64,000 nucleotides of DNA from Spironucleus salmonicida (GCA_000497125.2 CM035318.1:558001-622000), one strand, 5' to 3'; counted from the first letter of the stretch, positions 44,687 through 56,109 are shown. Notes: generated by a model not told the origin, from the letters alone. A program made the numbers and translations.

Positions 44687-45139
44687 TCACATTGTGCGTC
44701 CTAAGAACATGCGGCCGTATGCCTAACTGAATCTATCGCTAGTCATCATAGTTCTCTAAATCTTCCCCTTGTTCTTTAAATTAATGATTCCTTAAGTAGA
44801 GTTTACTTTGCTATTATCTGGCGTCAGTGGTTGTAAATGATCTAAATAACTATCTTTATCTTTACGTAAAATAGTTATTTTAGTATCACGTAAACTAGAG
44901 CGGGTACGATATCTACCAGGGTCTAATTTATCTGAGTTTTATAATTAAACTAATTCAGTTGAGGTAAGTCTATTATGTTTGTTTTAAGTAAATGATGGAA
45001 TGGTTTTTTATAAAAATCTTTGGTTAGGCTCGTAGTAGTTAGGAGATATCGTATCTTGAATAAGAAAAGGTAAACGTGTTGAGGATAATGATTTTTCAAC
45101 TATTCCAGGAGAAGGAATAAAAGATGACTTATTAAACAT
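44687..45139 (-). CDS. Hypothetical basic protein, 150 aa
   Basis: Minus strand, ATG at 45139, TGA at 44687. It is polar and basic with no membrane segment (YYEPNQRFLQKTIPSF, DKLDPGRYRTRSSLRDTKIT), ending in a short helix-like tail (SQAYGRMFLGRTM). Only its 3' end survives, as a relic, in the two repeat arms. No family recognised. Confidence 0.65.
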
Positions 45140-45367
45140 TTAATAGAAAATCATTAAATTATTGTATGCTGATATTTAATTATTTATTTTTAAGTTTTTT
45201 AGGCGTAAGACAAAGAAATGTATTTATTATGAAATTTGATAATTTAATCATTATTATTACCATATTAAATATTATATGTAATATAAATTATTTATTATTG
45301 AGAATATTAATTTTTTAAATATAATATATTATTATTATATTATATCTTATAAATTTTCATTCCAGAA

Positions 45368-47668
45368 ATGACTTCTGATAAATTTTCTGAGCTTTTCTAA
45401 CATCAGCAAGAAACTGTTGAATTTGCAATATCAAAATTTTAGACTAAGCACGGAATTCTTATAGCGCATGCCCCGGGCCTCGGAAAAACTCCAATTTCTT
45501 GCGTTATCATAAAAGAGCTAATGCTGCAGAAAAAAGTGCGATTCTCGCTCGTAGTGGCCCCAAAATCAGTCCTATTGCAGTGGAAGCAACATCTCCAGGA
45601 ATGGGCTCAATCGAGCGTATGCTACTATCAGGGCGCGCAGCGCGCGGAAGCCTTTCGGCAGTTTCTGAAGGGCAGCTGCGGCATCTTCTTGACGACCTAC
45701 CAGACGCTAATTAACGACATCGAAATCATCAATTCCGCGGTTCTGAAGCGCCGCGCGGCGTTGGAAGTGCGCGAAATGGTCCCAGAGGCTCGTTTCGGCA
45801 ACGAAATTGTCGACGCAATCTACGCCGAAATCGGCTCTCAGTAGGCCGCTAAAGCTAGCTAGTAGCACTTTGAGCACCGCGATGGGACTGCGTTCGATTT
45901 GGCGATTTACGACGAAATCACAGAGCTCAAAAACAACAAATCCCAGCGCTTTTGCGCTCTGAAACCCCAGAAAATCCACTTCAAAATAGGCCTCACTGGA
46001 ACGCCGGTCATGAACAACATGGCTGAGCTGTTCAATATTGTCGAGTTTCTGGAGCCAGGCTTTCTGGGCTGTAGGCGGCGTTTTCTGAAGACTTTCGGAG
46101 ACAAAATCTCGTTGGCGAAGTTGCGGGATGCGTCTAGAGAGGAAAAGGCCGTCGGGCGCACTTTTGCGAAAAATTTGGTTAATGAGCTTAGTGATATCAT
46201 GATCCGATTCACAAAGGATAAACTGCAAGCAATAAAAGCCAATAAAGCAGAAATTCAGGTGTGGATCGATTTTTCGCCTTTATAAAAATTGTGCTACGAA
46301 CAGTATATTTCTAGCCCTCATTTTATCCACAGAAATATCGAAAAAGGCTCACTAAGTCATATGATTTCCTTAAGAAAAATTTGTGACCATTTGTATAAAG
46401 CACATGCAAATGATCTGCCTATTTAAAAGGAAGTTAGAGATTTTGTCATGTAAAATACACCTGAAAACATACGCAAATATATAGAATAGGAATCAGAAAA
46501 TACTGAACCTACGTATAATGATTAAAACTAATTTATTGGCGATCCTTCTGAAGTAGATATAAATTCTTCTTTTTCAGCAAAATTTGATATTTTGTTGTAG
46601 TTTCTTCATTCGTTTTAAGAACGTAGTTTAAAAACGATAGTTTTCTCTGAGTCGCTTACAACTCTCAATATAATAAAAGAATTACTTCCAGATACTTTAC
46701 CCCAGCCATTAGAGATTAATGGAAAAACCCTTACAACAGAAACTCGAACTAGAGTATGTGTTGCTTTTAATAAATCTAAATCCTTTTAAATTTTGTTAAT
46801 AACGACACGTGCTGGAGGTGTGGGGCTTAATATTTAGGGTGCATCTAGAATAATACTATTCTCACCTAATTTTAACCCATAATTAGAAGAATAAGCTATT
46901 AGTAGAGCCTGGAGAATTGGCTAAAAATCGGATGTTTTCATATACAAATTTCTTATGCGAAACTCTATTGAGGAGGTTATGGTTGCCCGTTAGTTACACA
47001 AAATATAAATAGCAAATGCAGCAACACAGGACATTTTAGCATAGATTAAGGTATAATACGATGATATTTAGAAGCTTTTTGATGTTCGATACGACGGGGA
47101 ACATTATAATAAAAAATTAATTACTAAAGTTGATGGAGTAGAAAAATTATTATCTTAAATGTTCAATTTTGATGAGTGGGAAGTTGGCAAGGACAAGGAG
47201 GAAATATAAATGCAAAAATCTATTTAAAAAGAAGGTAAATGTGATTTTGCTCTTTTTTACGACTAACAAGTAGAAGTAGTTTCAAGTGATGATGAATATT
47301 AAGACGATGTGGACTTAATTTAACAATTACGAGATGAATATTAAGAAGAAAACTATGTTAAAAGTGGACGTGTAAGAATAGTTACTAGCAAAAGCTCTCA
47401 AAGCGAATATGATTCTGCACATAGTAGCTAGTTCAGTGATGAGGGAAGTGGTACATTGATAAAATTTACCAATAATAATAATAAATCCATCTGTGATGAC
47501 ATAGACAAGGAAAACTCGTCATTAATTGTTATAGATGTCTGCGAGGACACTGTATCTATGCCAAAATAAACTGAAATTGAATATGTCGATATTTCAGATG
47601 ACTCTAGTATAACAGCAATTGAGCGTTCAATGAAACAACCAGAATCTAGCTATGATGACATAAGGTGA
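45368..47668 (+). CDS. SNF2-family DNA-dependent ATPase, 766 aa
   Basis: A Swi2/Snf2 helicase-like protein. The Walker A region is HAPGLGKTPIS (about residue 33), unusual in having Ala-Pro where DEMGLGKT is normal. Motif II reads YDEITELKNNKS instead of DEGH/DEAH. Motif III LTGTPVMNNMAELFNIVEFL (near 207) is canonical. The second lobe has TTRAGGVGLNIQ and SRAWRIGQ (near 512), closest in wording to the ERCC6/Rad26 group. The C-terminus is acidic and Ser-rich. It remodels chromatin or moves other DNA-bound proteins. It is GC-rich up to about 46290 and AT-rich after. Confidence 0.9.
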
Positions 47669-47776
47669 ATATTAATGTAATTCTTCATTTTAAAACAATT
47701 TTATTTTTCGCTTATAAATTTTGGTGATATAACAATATAATAACATTAATTATTTCCGCTTCCAAAACCTACAAAA

Positions 47777-49597
47777 ATGCAACATGAACTCGCAGAGCTA
47801 CTAATAACGACATAAATTAGGCGCATTCACGCCATCCAGCACATGCATTCAATTGCACGATAGCTCGCCGCTCCACCCCATGTATCGACGCACAAGTCGG
47901 CTCTGCAGACAACACAGACGGATATAATTCAAATCTCGAATTCCGAAGCCAACCGCCTAGAACTCGAAGTTAAACTGATATAAGCATCTCTCCAAAGCGA
48001 ATTTGATCCGGACGAATTTCTGCCATTCGAGCTGAAAATGGAGCAGTTTTGCTCTGGGAACACGCTGCGGGACGTGTTTATGCTCGCCAATTTGTTACAG
48101 ATGGAATTTCTTGATGTGTTTTAGAATCTGGCAAAGTACGTGAAGTACGAGTCCGTGCGGTTCAAGAGCGTTTTAAGGGTGTTTCAGGGCCTGCTGGAGG
48201 TGTTTTTCCGCGGAAAGCAGGGCGCGTGCAAGGCTGAAACGTCCCAAAGTTCTCAAAATCTGCAGACCTTTCACAGCAAAATTTTCAGGCGCGGGACGAC
48301 CAAGCAGGTGCAATTTGACCTTATCCGCGCCTGCTACAGCGATTTGGAGATCCGGGCGTCCAAAATGAGCAATTTCGAGAAAATTAGCGTCTTTCTGCGC
48401 GAGGAGAAACAGATCAAAATCCGCAAAGAAGCCAACGCCCAGGTCGCCAAAAGCAGCCAGTACAGGCCGAGAGTTCGCTCAATTTACGAGCAGTAATCAA
48501 CTTAATGCGGGAAGGAATTGCACGAAATACGCAAAAGCGTGCGTAAGAACGTCTACGGCGGCTACAGCGACTACGTAAAGGGCAGTTATCAGAGCTAGAA
48601 GCTGCCTCTAACCGGTGCGAAAAAGCAGATTCCACAAGACCAAACCGCCGCAACCGAGTCGCAAGGTGCCGTAGAAATCGGTTAGCATATGTAGGATGCA
48701 GCTCAAAATGCCCAGGCCCCAACGTCCTTCAAATTGGCGAGTTTTGACCACTTCGCGGCCCCGCTTACGGCAACCCCCACCTACCACCAGCCCAAACCGT
48801 CAAAAATCTACCCCCTGCCCCCCTCCATCGACGAAATAACCGCCTTCGCGGTTATCGAACCCCCATTCCAATTTCAAGCGAATGCCAGCGTGCTTACGCT
48901 CGAAAAACTGGCCAGCAGCAAGTTTGAGTAGCAAATCTTTTCGCTCCACATCGAGCAGATCGAGCAGATCGAAATGCTGCAATTTAGCGAGAATTTGCTG
49001 AATTTCGGCCGCTGGACCGCGCTCGAAAGCGGCGAAATTGGCTCCATTGCGCGCGCGCTGAACTGCGAGTTTTGCGCTGTCCAGAAGGGCGAGGCGCTGC
49101 AGCACAAGCGCCAGAACACGCAGCAGCAGCAGCAGATGCTGAGCGACTGGGGCGAGCGGGTGCTGCAGATCGCGAGCCGGCGGCCGATCCCGGAGCGCTA
49201 CGCGCCGATTCTGACCTCCTGCGGCCGCTTCACGCGCTATTTGGACATCACGACCGGGAAAACGACCAATATTCACCCGGAGGTCGTCAAAGCGCAGGCG
49301 ATGATCAGCAACCAGTGCATGAAACTGGACAAATGCATTAAAATCGACCCCGAGAGCTCAATTTTCGCGTTTGAAACCTTTTTGCATGAGGCTGGAAACT
49401 TGATTTTCCTGCAGGGAATGAAGAATCTGAAGGGGGTCTGTTTGGTCGATATTGTGTCGCAGATTGGGAGCTGCAGCAGGGCGTTCGGGGAGCAGGTTGC
49501 GCGCTGGCGGGGCGACCAGCAAGGGGGTTAAGAGGCTGGCGGCTAGCAGGACGGTGGGAAACACGCGTGCGACTAGGGGGCGATGCCGGTTGAGTGA
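47777..49597 (+). CDS. 606-aa protein spanning the right inner repeat edge (complete copy)
   Basis: From ATG 47777 to TGA 49595. The first 117 codons lie in the spacer and the remainder in the right arm. The N-terminal third is helical (FCSGNTLRDVFMLANLLQ). A basic middle follows, with a Tyr-rich YGGYSDYVKGSYQSQ and a Pro-rich linker (PTYHQPKPSKIYPLPPS). The GC-rich helical C-terminal domain includes IEQIEQIEMLQFSENLLNFG and a QQQQQ run. No family could be named. Because the gene runs unbroken across the edge, the right inner junction is the ancestral arrangement. Confidence 0.78.
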
Positions 49598-50483
49598 TGG
49601 CGTAGTCAAGAATAGGTATTTACTGGCATCCCTGATTTGTTGATTTTGTGCAGTATTGGGGTTCGAAGCCGTTTTCCTCCAAAACGCGCTGAACACGGTG
49701 TATAGAAACTGTGCAGCATCCATTCATCGCGACCTTGTGTGCGTATACGCTCGCATTATGCGATTAAGGCAAAGTCGCGTATGGTATAAACTACTATTTG
49801 TAGGCGTGACTGCTGGTGAGCTGGCTGCGTACAAAGCTGATAATAAACACGGCACTCCATATTCGTTGATGTGTCGTTGTGGGGCGGCGCGCCACCAGAG
49901 AACCTGCAAAATATATTTAATACGCCCAGGCTCGGCATTCTTAGAGTTTAGTCCGCAACTAGCGTCTGATGCAGCGGAGAGCAACTACGCGCATGCCTAT
50001 ACTTTGGTAACGTCCGGGACGCTTGCAAAGCACGCTAGTGCGGGCCCCGCGGAGGTACCTCCCGATGCGCACGCTATGGCTGCGCCCAGGGTATGGGAAC
50101 TACAAGCAACATTTGCGCCGGCGTTCAGATGGTTAAATGTGGCAAAGCCATCCGGGACTAATAATGGGAGCTCCTACACTGCAGGCGCGGCAGCCGTTTG
50201 TAAGTATTCGCTCGATTACTACGCCATTATTGTTTAGTTGGCGTTCCGCGCCTGTGGCATTTCCCAGCTATGCATAATGGTGGATGATGGTAGCTGCGGG
50301 ACTGATGGGCAGCAGGGGTAGGGTTAAGCCGAACCGCATGTCTTTGCGTGTTTTTACATAGCTCTCAGTGACGCAAATAGTAAACAATAGGTTCTATTAT
50401 ACTGTATCCGCCTAAGGGAAAGGACACCACACTAATATTATATCTATTGTAGTGCTAAACTAGCAGGCTCAAAAGCAGGGACA
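49598..50483. other. GC-balanced orphan segment in right arm
   Basis: Twin of 40763-41647. In this arm an ATG at 49758 opens a frame that runs, without TGA, all the way into the 149-aa gene (TGA 50931). The twin has one base fewer near its 40919 and breaks that fusion. Neither strand shows a recognisable domain, so I leave it unassigned. Confidence 0.4.
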
Positions 50484-50933
50484 ATGCCGTTCTCCTTCAC
50501 CAGTCCGCATTTACCCGCACTTCAGCGCCCGGTATACTTTAGGCAAGTGTGCAGGACGGAGTACTAATATTACCTTCAGTCCCCTTTCCTCAAGGAGAGA
50601 GACTAAGAATACTTCTGTAAGCAACAAGTGGAACTCGACAGGCAGAAAAGAATTCAGGCCAAACACTCTTTAGAGCAAATACGAGCGCGAGAGGGCAATC
50701 CCTTGCTGGGGTTTCCCCAGGAGCCGTCGTACCGTTCGCTCCACGAATACTATTTAGCCAACACGAATATTACCAAAGAGCAAGTGCAGGCCAAGTACGA
50801 GCAGCCAGGGTTCGGGAGATCCTTTCGGCGGAACTTTATGCTGCTGAAGCGAGAGGTGGTGACATCTGAATCTATCAGGCTAAACAAGAAATCAAAGAAA
50901 AGGATTATAATGACACTAGAAGAGAACGAATGA
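50484..50933 (+). CDS. Hypothetical protein, 149 aa (right copy)
   Basis: Plus-strand twin of 40313-40762 with the same product. The chosen ATG at 50484 follows an AT-rich patch (TAATATTATATCTATTG) that looks like the local promoter. A longer in-frame upstream extension exists but is judged fortuitous. It is Lys/Arg/Tyr-rich with a basic tail; the function is unknown. Confidence 0.66.
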
Positions 50934-50965
50934 GCCGTCACTTACCAAATTGACTGCATTCTCAA

Positions 50966-51265
50966 TCAATTCAGCGCACGGCATTTTCCATATAGCTCAC
51001 TGCCCTCAACGCCTCCAAATTTCGCTGAGAACTGCTCCGCCAGCACCGGGTTTAGGCTAGGATTGGCCGCCTGTGCCGCGTACAAGGCCCGCAGACATGC
51101 TATGGCGCACTCCCGCCGCCGGCGTATTTTAAGAGATTCGTTAGCGGGGGCTTTACCCTTTTGGAGACTTTCTAGGCACTCATTTTGTGCAATGCGTCCA
51201 AATATCGTTTGCTATATGCTACAGCACTAATTGGTGGAGATTATGCATTCGTACGCGTATTTCAT
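50966..51265 (-). CDS. Small basic helical protein, 99 aa (right copy)
   Basis: Minus-strand twin of 39981-40280, ATG at 51265, TGA at 50966. Same basic patch and Ala-rich helix. It converges on the 149-aa gene and diverges from DNAAF4, whose start is 18 bases away. Confidence 0.62.
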
Positions 51266-51283
51266 CCCTTCCACATTTTAAAA

Positions 51284-52363
51284 ATGCTTTCCCTGGCATA
51301 CGAAATCTCAGAATCCAGCACCGCGATTTTCGTAGTAGTCGCGCTGCCCCCACAGCTGCCGCCGACGGACATCGAGATCACGCTCACGGACTCCTACCTC
51401 TCGCTGATCGCGCCCTCGCACCAGCTCGTGCTGGACTTCGCGCACCGCGTTTCGCCCCAAAACTCGGTATGCAGGGCCAAGAAGCAGCAACTGAGGCTCG
51501 AGATCCAGAAGGGCGCGGACGGGAGCTGGGGCGAAATCGTCCGGCACCTCGCGCAGAGCGAGCAGCTCGCGGTCAGGAACGCCGCGTTCCAGCGCCTGCA
51601 GCTGCAGAACCAGCAGCTGGCGCGCGAATCGAACGACATCAAGGCCCAGGCATAGCACGAGGCCGAGGAGAAGCAGATGCTCGGTAGGCAGCAGGAGCGC
51701 AACGAAATGCGCCTCCTGAAGTAGCGCCAAATCGACGACGCGAAGCGCATTCTGACATCGAATTTCGACCCCAAAACTGCTGCTATATAGCAGCTCCCAG
51801 AGCCGCGAAATTCGAACACCGTAAGCCTCACGGCGACCTTCACGAAGCGCAAGTACGCCGTCCCGGCGCGCGACAATCGCGACATGTACTTTGACGACCA
51901 AACAGGGCCGATAATTCCGGATATCAAGTCGCAGCCGGTCCAGATCATGCTCAAACAGGCCAAGAACTACGCCAACAGGCCGACACCGGAGTTCGAGTCC
52001 GCGCTCGATTTGTGCGCGCAGATCATCCAAAAGGCGCCGCTTTTCATGGACGCGACGGTTTTCATGTCCCAAATTTACCTCCGGAAGGGCCAATTCGACG
52101 ACTCGCTGATTCTGACGTCGCAGATGATGAAAATCGTCGAAAATAAGCACGAAATTCAGCTCGAACAGGGCAAATCGAGCACTTTTTCGCGGGAGCTGCA
52201 GAGCAAAATACACGCTATGCACGCTGCGAGCCTCTGCGGCGGCGGGAAGGTCAGAGAGGGCCTGAAATATATGGAGAGCGCGAGCCAGCTGAACAAGACG
52301 AGTAGGGGGCTTCTGAGGGACGTTGAGGTCATGAGGAGAGTGGTGGGTCTGGTCAATTAGTGA
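51284..52363 (+). CDS. DNAAF4: Dynein axonemal assembly factor 4 (DNAAF4/DYX1C1) (right copy)
   Basis: Twin of 38883-39962 with the same 359-aa reading: CS domain, charged linker (QERNEMRLLKQRQIDDAKR), VSLTATFTKRKYAVPARDN box and TPR-like C-terminus. The start at 51284 was chosen because the CS domain of DYX1C1 proteins begins almost at residue 1. An upstream in-frame ATG-like codon would add residues with no counterpart. Confidence 0.87.
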
Positions 52364-52476
52364 AATTAACTGGTTTGTGCGAGATTAGATCGTATTGGGT
52401 TATTTGTGTCTTAAAAAGTAAATATTATTATTGTATAATATGTGATAACCTAGCTTTATTCATTTCTTAAATCAGA

Positions 52477-53232
52477 ATGGACTACGAGGCTGACATGCTC
52501 AAAACGCTACAGTTCTTGCAGAAATCGCGTCAGGACTCCGCACTGCTCTAAGTTATTATCAGCAGCTAGAAAAACCTCTCGTCGGCGATTTCTGCGCTGC
52601 AGCCTCACATCAAATCGCATAAGGAAGCCTACAGAGTGCAGAAAGCAGTTTTCTGCTTTAACGACATCAGCACACAGCAGCTTATTGTGTTCCACAAGGA
52701 TCTGGACTACTTTATCAGAACCTCTGAGGCGGTACTGCAGAAGTACCGCCGGCAGCTGGCGAGCACCGAGCAGGCCGTTCGCAAGGCCCTCTTCCGCATC
52801 GAAACTGGCGTTCTTATCCAGTAGAAACTGGTAGCTCGCATTGCCTTCTTACCGTGCTCCGTCGCGGTTGCCGTGTAGGGCAAGTTTTCAGTTCTTGATA
52901 TCCGCACGCAGCAGCTCCGCAAGGACTTGGAGACGCTGTTGCAGCGGCGTCAGTTCGAGCATCTGCAGTTCACGGACCAACGCGTGGTCGTGCAGCTACA
53001 GGCGGCGGCGCGAGCGCGCGATTTGGTGCTGTTACTGACTGCGGGGAACTACCTCGCGCAGGTGGTAAGCGAGCTGAACGCCGTGCACGTGGCGTGGAAG
53101 GACGTCAGCCCGTACCGCCGGGCGGAGGAGCTTGCGCGCGGGGACGTCGCGGAGCAGACTTAGCGCGAGGCGTTCCCGGACGAGAGCGGGCGCAGTGCGG
53201 ACAATGAAGAGGAGGCTTCATTACTGGAGTGA
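52477..53232 (+). CDS. Helical protein, 251 aa (right copy)
   Basis: Twin of 38013-38768: ATG 52477, TGA 53230. The AT-rich intergenic gap to DNAAF4 (about 110 bases) contains a one-base length difference between the arms (AATAATAATATT here, one base longer in the left arm), while the coding sequences keep the same reading. Confidence 0.7.
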
Positions 53233-53319
53233 GACCTGTTTGCGGTTAAGGGCGCTTTCAGTGTGCATTTAGACAATTTTCAGGATCAGACTGGATGAAA
53301 TATCTGGATGGAATCTTCG

Positions 53320-53419
53320 CACGACAGGGACGTCAGTTTGAAGAAGTATGATGGTCAGTGCCAGGATTTTACTGGCTTGCGGGCGCATGCTCTTGGCTGT
53401 CGTTGGGCATTTATGCTGA
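53320..53419 (+). pseudogene. 3' relic of the 150-aa gene (right copy)
   Basis: Counterpart of 37826-37925. The readable end runs from ATG 53348 to TGA 53417 and corresponds to the last 20-odd residues of the spacer protein. An in-frame TGA just upstream confirms it is not an intact gene. Confidence 0.55.
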
Positions 53420-53572
53420 AAGACCACCCGCCGTCTTTTGGAAAAACATGTTAGGTTTCTAGTTTGTGTAGTAGACAATACTAGACATTAATATGCAAAA
53501 TTATATTTCCATTTTAATAATGAAAAAATATTGCACAGCTAATAGAAGATATGAATATATTTATCTGCAGAA

Positions 53573-53998
53573 ATGAAGAAAAACTCTGCAATAGATTATG
53601 CGTTTAACTAGGAGTCAAAGTTTATAGCCAACATCTAAAAAATACACCAAATTGATACTTCGAAATTCACATGCGACTACCCCTTGGTACTATTTCCGAT
53701 ATAAGAAATTCAAATCGAGAAACAGGCCATACGGAATAAACTTGAAAATGTAAAGATTCAACGTCTTAAAACACAGCAAATTCACCAATTTTTGCAATAA
53801 AACTAGTGCGAACCATTATCAGACAAAGAGTTGATATCTGTAGAAAAAGCTGCGCATAAACTTACGTAAAATAGACTATTAAACTCTCATTCTAGTCTCA
53901 AGAGAAACACTTCATACTCATCCATTGTAAGATCCTAGAATGCAAGGAAAAATTCTTATGATAATCTATAAGACTTGAAGATTTTTGGAAGATAGTGA
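53573..53998 (+). CDS. Small Ser/Gln-rich protein, 141 aa (right copy)
   Basis: Twin of 37247-37672: ATG 53573, TGA 53996. Open throughout, with the conserved LSDKELISVEKAAHKL core shared with the spacer paralogue at 44097-44534 (LSDKEILSVEKAAQKL). It is the only member of the copied block that remains clearly intact in the arms. Confidence 0.68.
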
Positions 53999-54035
53999 AT
54001 ACGCATTTTATAGTTAAACCAAGCCCACAATCGGA

Positions 54036-54353
54036 TCACCAGCAGTAACACATCTGGCAGACCGTTAAACAGTTATAATGAAGGGCACTGAATAACATCG
54101 CTGTCCAGTGAGGTTTACGTCGCACTTGTCTATCTTACGGGCCGTAGTGGGCGACGCAACAGAGACCCAATCCCAGGAAGGTAGCTGTGCAGCATCCGGC
54201 GCATCTGTGGCATGGGTAGAACTGGAGTACCAGGCATCTGCAGTCGATGTGTGCACGTAGATAGAATGAAACTCCTGCACCTTCTGGATTTCGACTACCT
54301 CGTTTGATACGCCTATGGGGCAAACCCTAGCCAGGGTCTTATGGCGTATTCAT
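54036..54353 (-). pseudogene. Diverged or decayed Cys-rich membrane-protein paralogue (right copy)
   Basis: Counterpart of 36892-37209 on the minus strand (ATG 54353, TGA 54036). It has the same central Cys cluster, the same frame change after YGP, and a missing membrane helix relative to the intact spacer gene at 43692-44063. Confidence 0.62.
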
Positions 54354-54709
54354 AAGTTCGGATTGGCCTACTTATAGCGCATCTTATATTCAGCGATTAT
54401 TTATTTATCATTGCAGATTATGCTAATCATTCTAGTAAAAAAGGGGACATACTTGGCTATTCTATCTGCAGCATGTAGAATGAATATTGTGTGCGGTATA
54501 GTATTATATACTGCGGGATTAAATAAACTAAAACTGCGCCACATAATATATCTATACTATACGGTAGCCTGTACATATTCCCAGCCGGCTTGTCGTAAAA
54601 TATCCAGAGGCTCAAACGCTAAATGGCTGCGTATGCGGGGCAGCCCACGCATGCGAGGGTCCTCCAGCCGATCACACCACTTAGCATATAATATACGCCG
54701 CACCGCAGA
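54354..54709. other. Unassigned 356 bases inside the right arm
   Basis: Twin of 36536-36891. Same judgement: moderately GC-rich, no supported gene, and likely the promoter region of the Cys-rich relic and the coiled-coil gene. Confidence 0.4.
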
Positions 54710-55516
54710 ATGAAGCGCAACCTATCCGCTAGCACCAAGCCCACCCCGCACGACCCACGGCAGCTAGACGCCCTCCTCCGCAGCGCGGCAGGTGCGCTCC
54801 AGCAGGCGGCTGGCTAGAACGCGCACCTGCGACAAGAGATCCAGCGGCTCAGCGGCGGCCCGCAGCAGACCCGGGGCGACACGCTGCGCCAGCTCCGGGG
54901 GCAGACCATCCTCCATCAGCAGCGCGAATACGAAGTATAGGAGAAGATGCACCTCCTCCAGGCCCAGCAGGGCGAGGTCTTCGCTCTCGAGACCGCCGTC
55001 GAGGCCCGTCTGGAGGCCCTAAACGAGGAGGGGTGCGCCGAGCTGGAGGCGCTGCGTGCCGAGTACCGCGCCACTTCAGCGATCCTGGAAACCGTGAACA
55101 CCCAGATCGAGGCCCTCGCCGCGACCAGTGCGCAGACCATGCAGCTGTCCGCGGAGTTCGAGACGCAGCATGAGCACGAACTGCTCCAGAACCAGGAGCT
55201 GCAACAGCGGACCTCCCGCATCGCCCAGGACCTGCACTCAGCCCAGCGACGCCGCGCGGCCTTCGTGGCCAGGCAGCAGGTCCTAGCGCAGCAGGTGACG
55301 GACACCCAGACCGCAGTGGAGAAGGAACGCACTAATGCAGCCTCGTAGCTGCGCCAGATGGATGAGCTTGCGGCATACGACAAGGTGCGGACCATCATGC
55401 TCGAAAACGGCACGCAGCACGCCCTGGAGCAGATCCAGCGCTGCAGCTGGAGCATATCGCTGTCTGCGAGGAGGTCCAGGCGAAGGTCGCCCAAAACGAG
55501 GATCTGCGCGCGGTGA
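54710..55516 (+). pseudogene. Coiled-coil gene truncated by a one-base deletion (right copy)
   Basis: Twin of 35519-36535, but GCTGCAGCTGG here replaces GCTGCCAGCTGG there: one C is missing near 55443. The frame changes after IQRC, reads about 25 Ser/Arg-rich residues and stops at TGA 55514. The product would be 268 instead of 338 aa. The original stop still exists at 55723-55725, so the remaining 3' coding DNA (55517-55725) is an unread remnant. A sequencing error at a short C run is the alternative. Confidence 0.75.
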
Positions 55517-55740
55517 TCGACTCCTAGGCAGATGCCAGGGCGCGCATCGCTCACCAGATCCGGCAGGAACAGGAGCGCGGAGAGTCCCTCCAGCGGCAGC
55601 AGGAGGAGCTGGAGCGCCGCACACGGGCCTTCTGCGAGGGCATTCTGGGGCGGCCGGTCCGGGAAGGGGACGACCTGGAGCGCGCGCTGGAGCAGGCGAT
55701 GGGGGAGCTCGCCAGCAGCCAGTGAGCTTTGGAGCTGAGC

Positions 55741-56109
55741 ATGGAGAGTGTGAACTCCCTCTAGCATGGCTTGGACTTGGCCCGTTTCGCTCATTTTTGG
55801 TGCTCGGAGCAATCGCACCGAAATTCAACCGGACAGCTTCTGGAAGTTCCACCGTCAAGGCCCATGCGAATTTTGATTTTACGATACGAAAGTCTCTTAA
55901 TTTGGCGTTCCCAGTAAGGCAAAAGCACTCATTCTGAATCTTGAAATACCGACAACTGAAATTACGATTTCAGCAGAAACTGTACTTTCAGGCAACGGAA
56001 TTAGTTGCGAAATGCGGACCAGGCGATTCTAAACTTTTTTTGCGCTAGCATAACGAGCTGGAATTTGTAGCAACATTAAGTATCTCCAATTTAGGGCAAG
56101 CTGTTTAAT
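55741..56109 (+). pseudogene. Decayed coding relic at right outer repeat edge
   Basis: Right-arm counterpart of the relic at 34810-35503. It reads as protein only in pieces, with in-frame TGA codons. Here codon 55965-55967 is CGA where the left arm has TGA, and 56054-56056 reads CGA where the left arm has TGA. Homology ends at 56109, so the 3' part seen on the left flank is missing on this side. Confidence 0.45.

Larger units (their letters stand above)
48128..56109. repeat. Right arm of 8 kb inverted duplication
   Basis: About 7982 bp, reverse complement of 35135-43117. The spacer between the arms is 5010 bp. The inner edge is at CTGGCAAAG (48128) and the outer edge near 56109, where the DNA becomes AT-rich. 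Three single-base indels and a scatter of substitutions separate the arms, so they are two real sequences and not one read twice. Confidence 0.95.

Noticed and set aside
49640-49670. GGTTCGAAGCC string resembling a tRNA B box
   Set aside because: The flanking bases do not form a T-stem, and no A box, anticodon arm or acceptor stem could be placed around it.
49656-50237. 193-codon frame in the orphan segment of the arms
   Set aside because: It has no ATG at its start, no domain and no frame preference over the other strand; the twin's indel breaks any fusion with the 149-aa gene.
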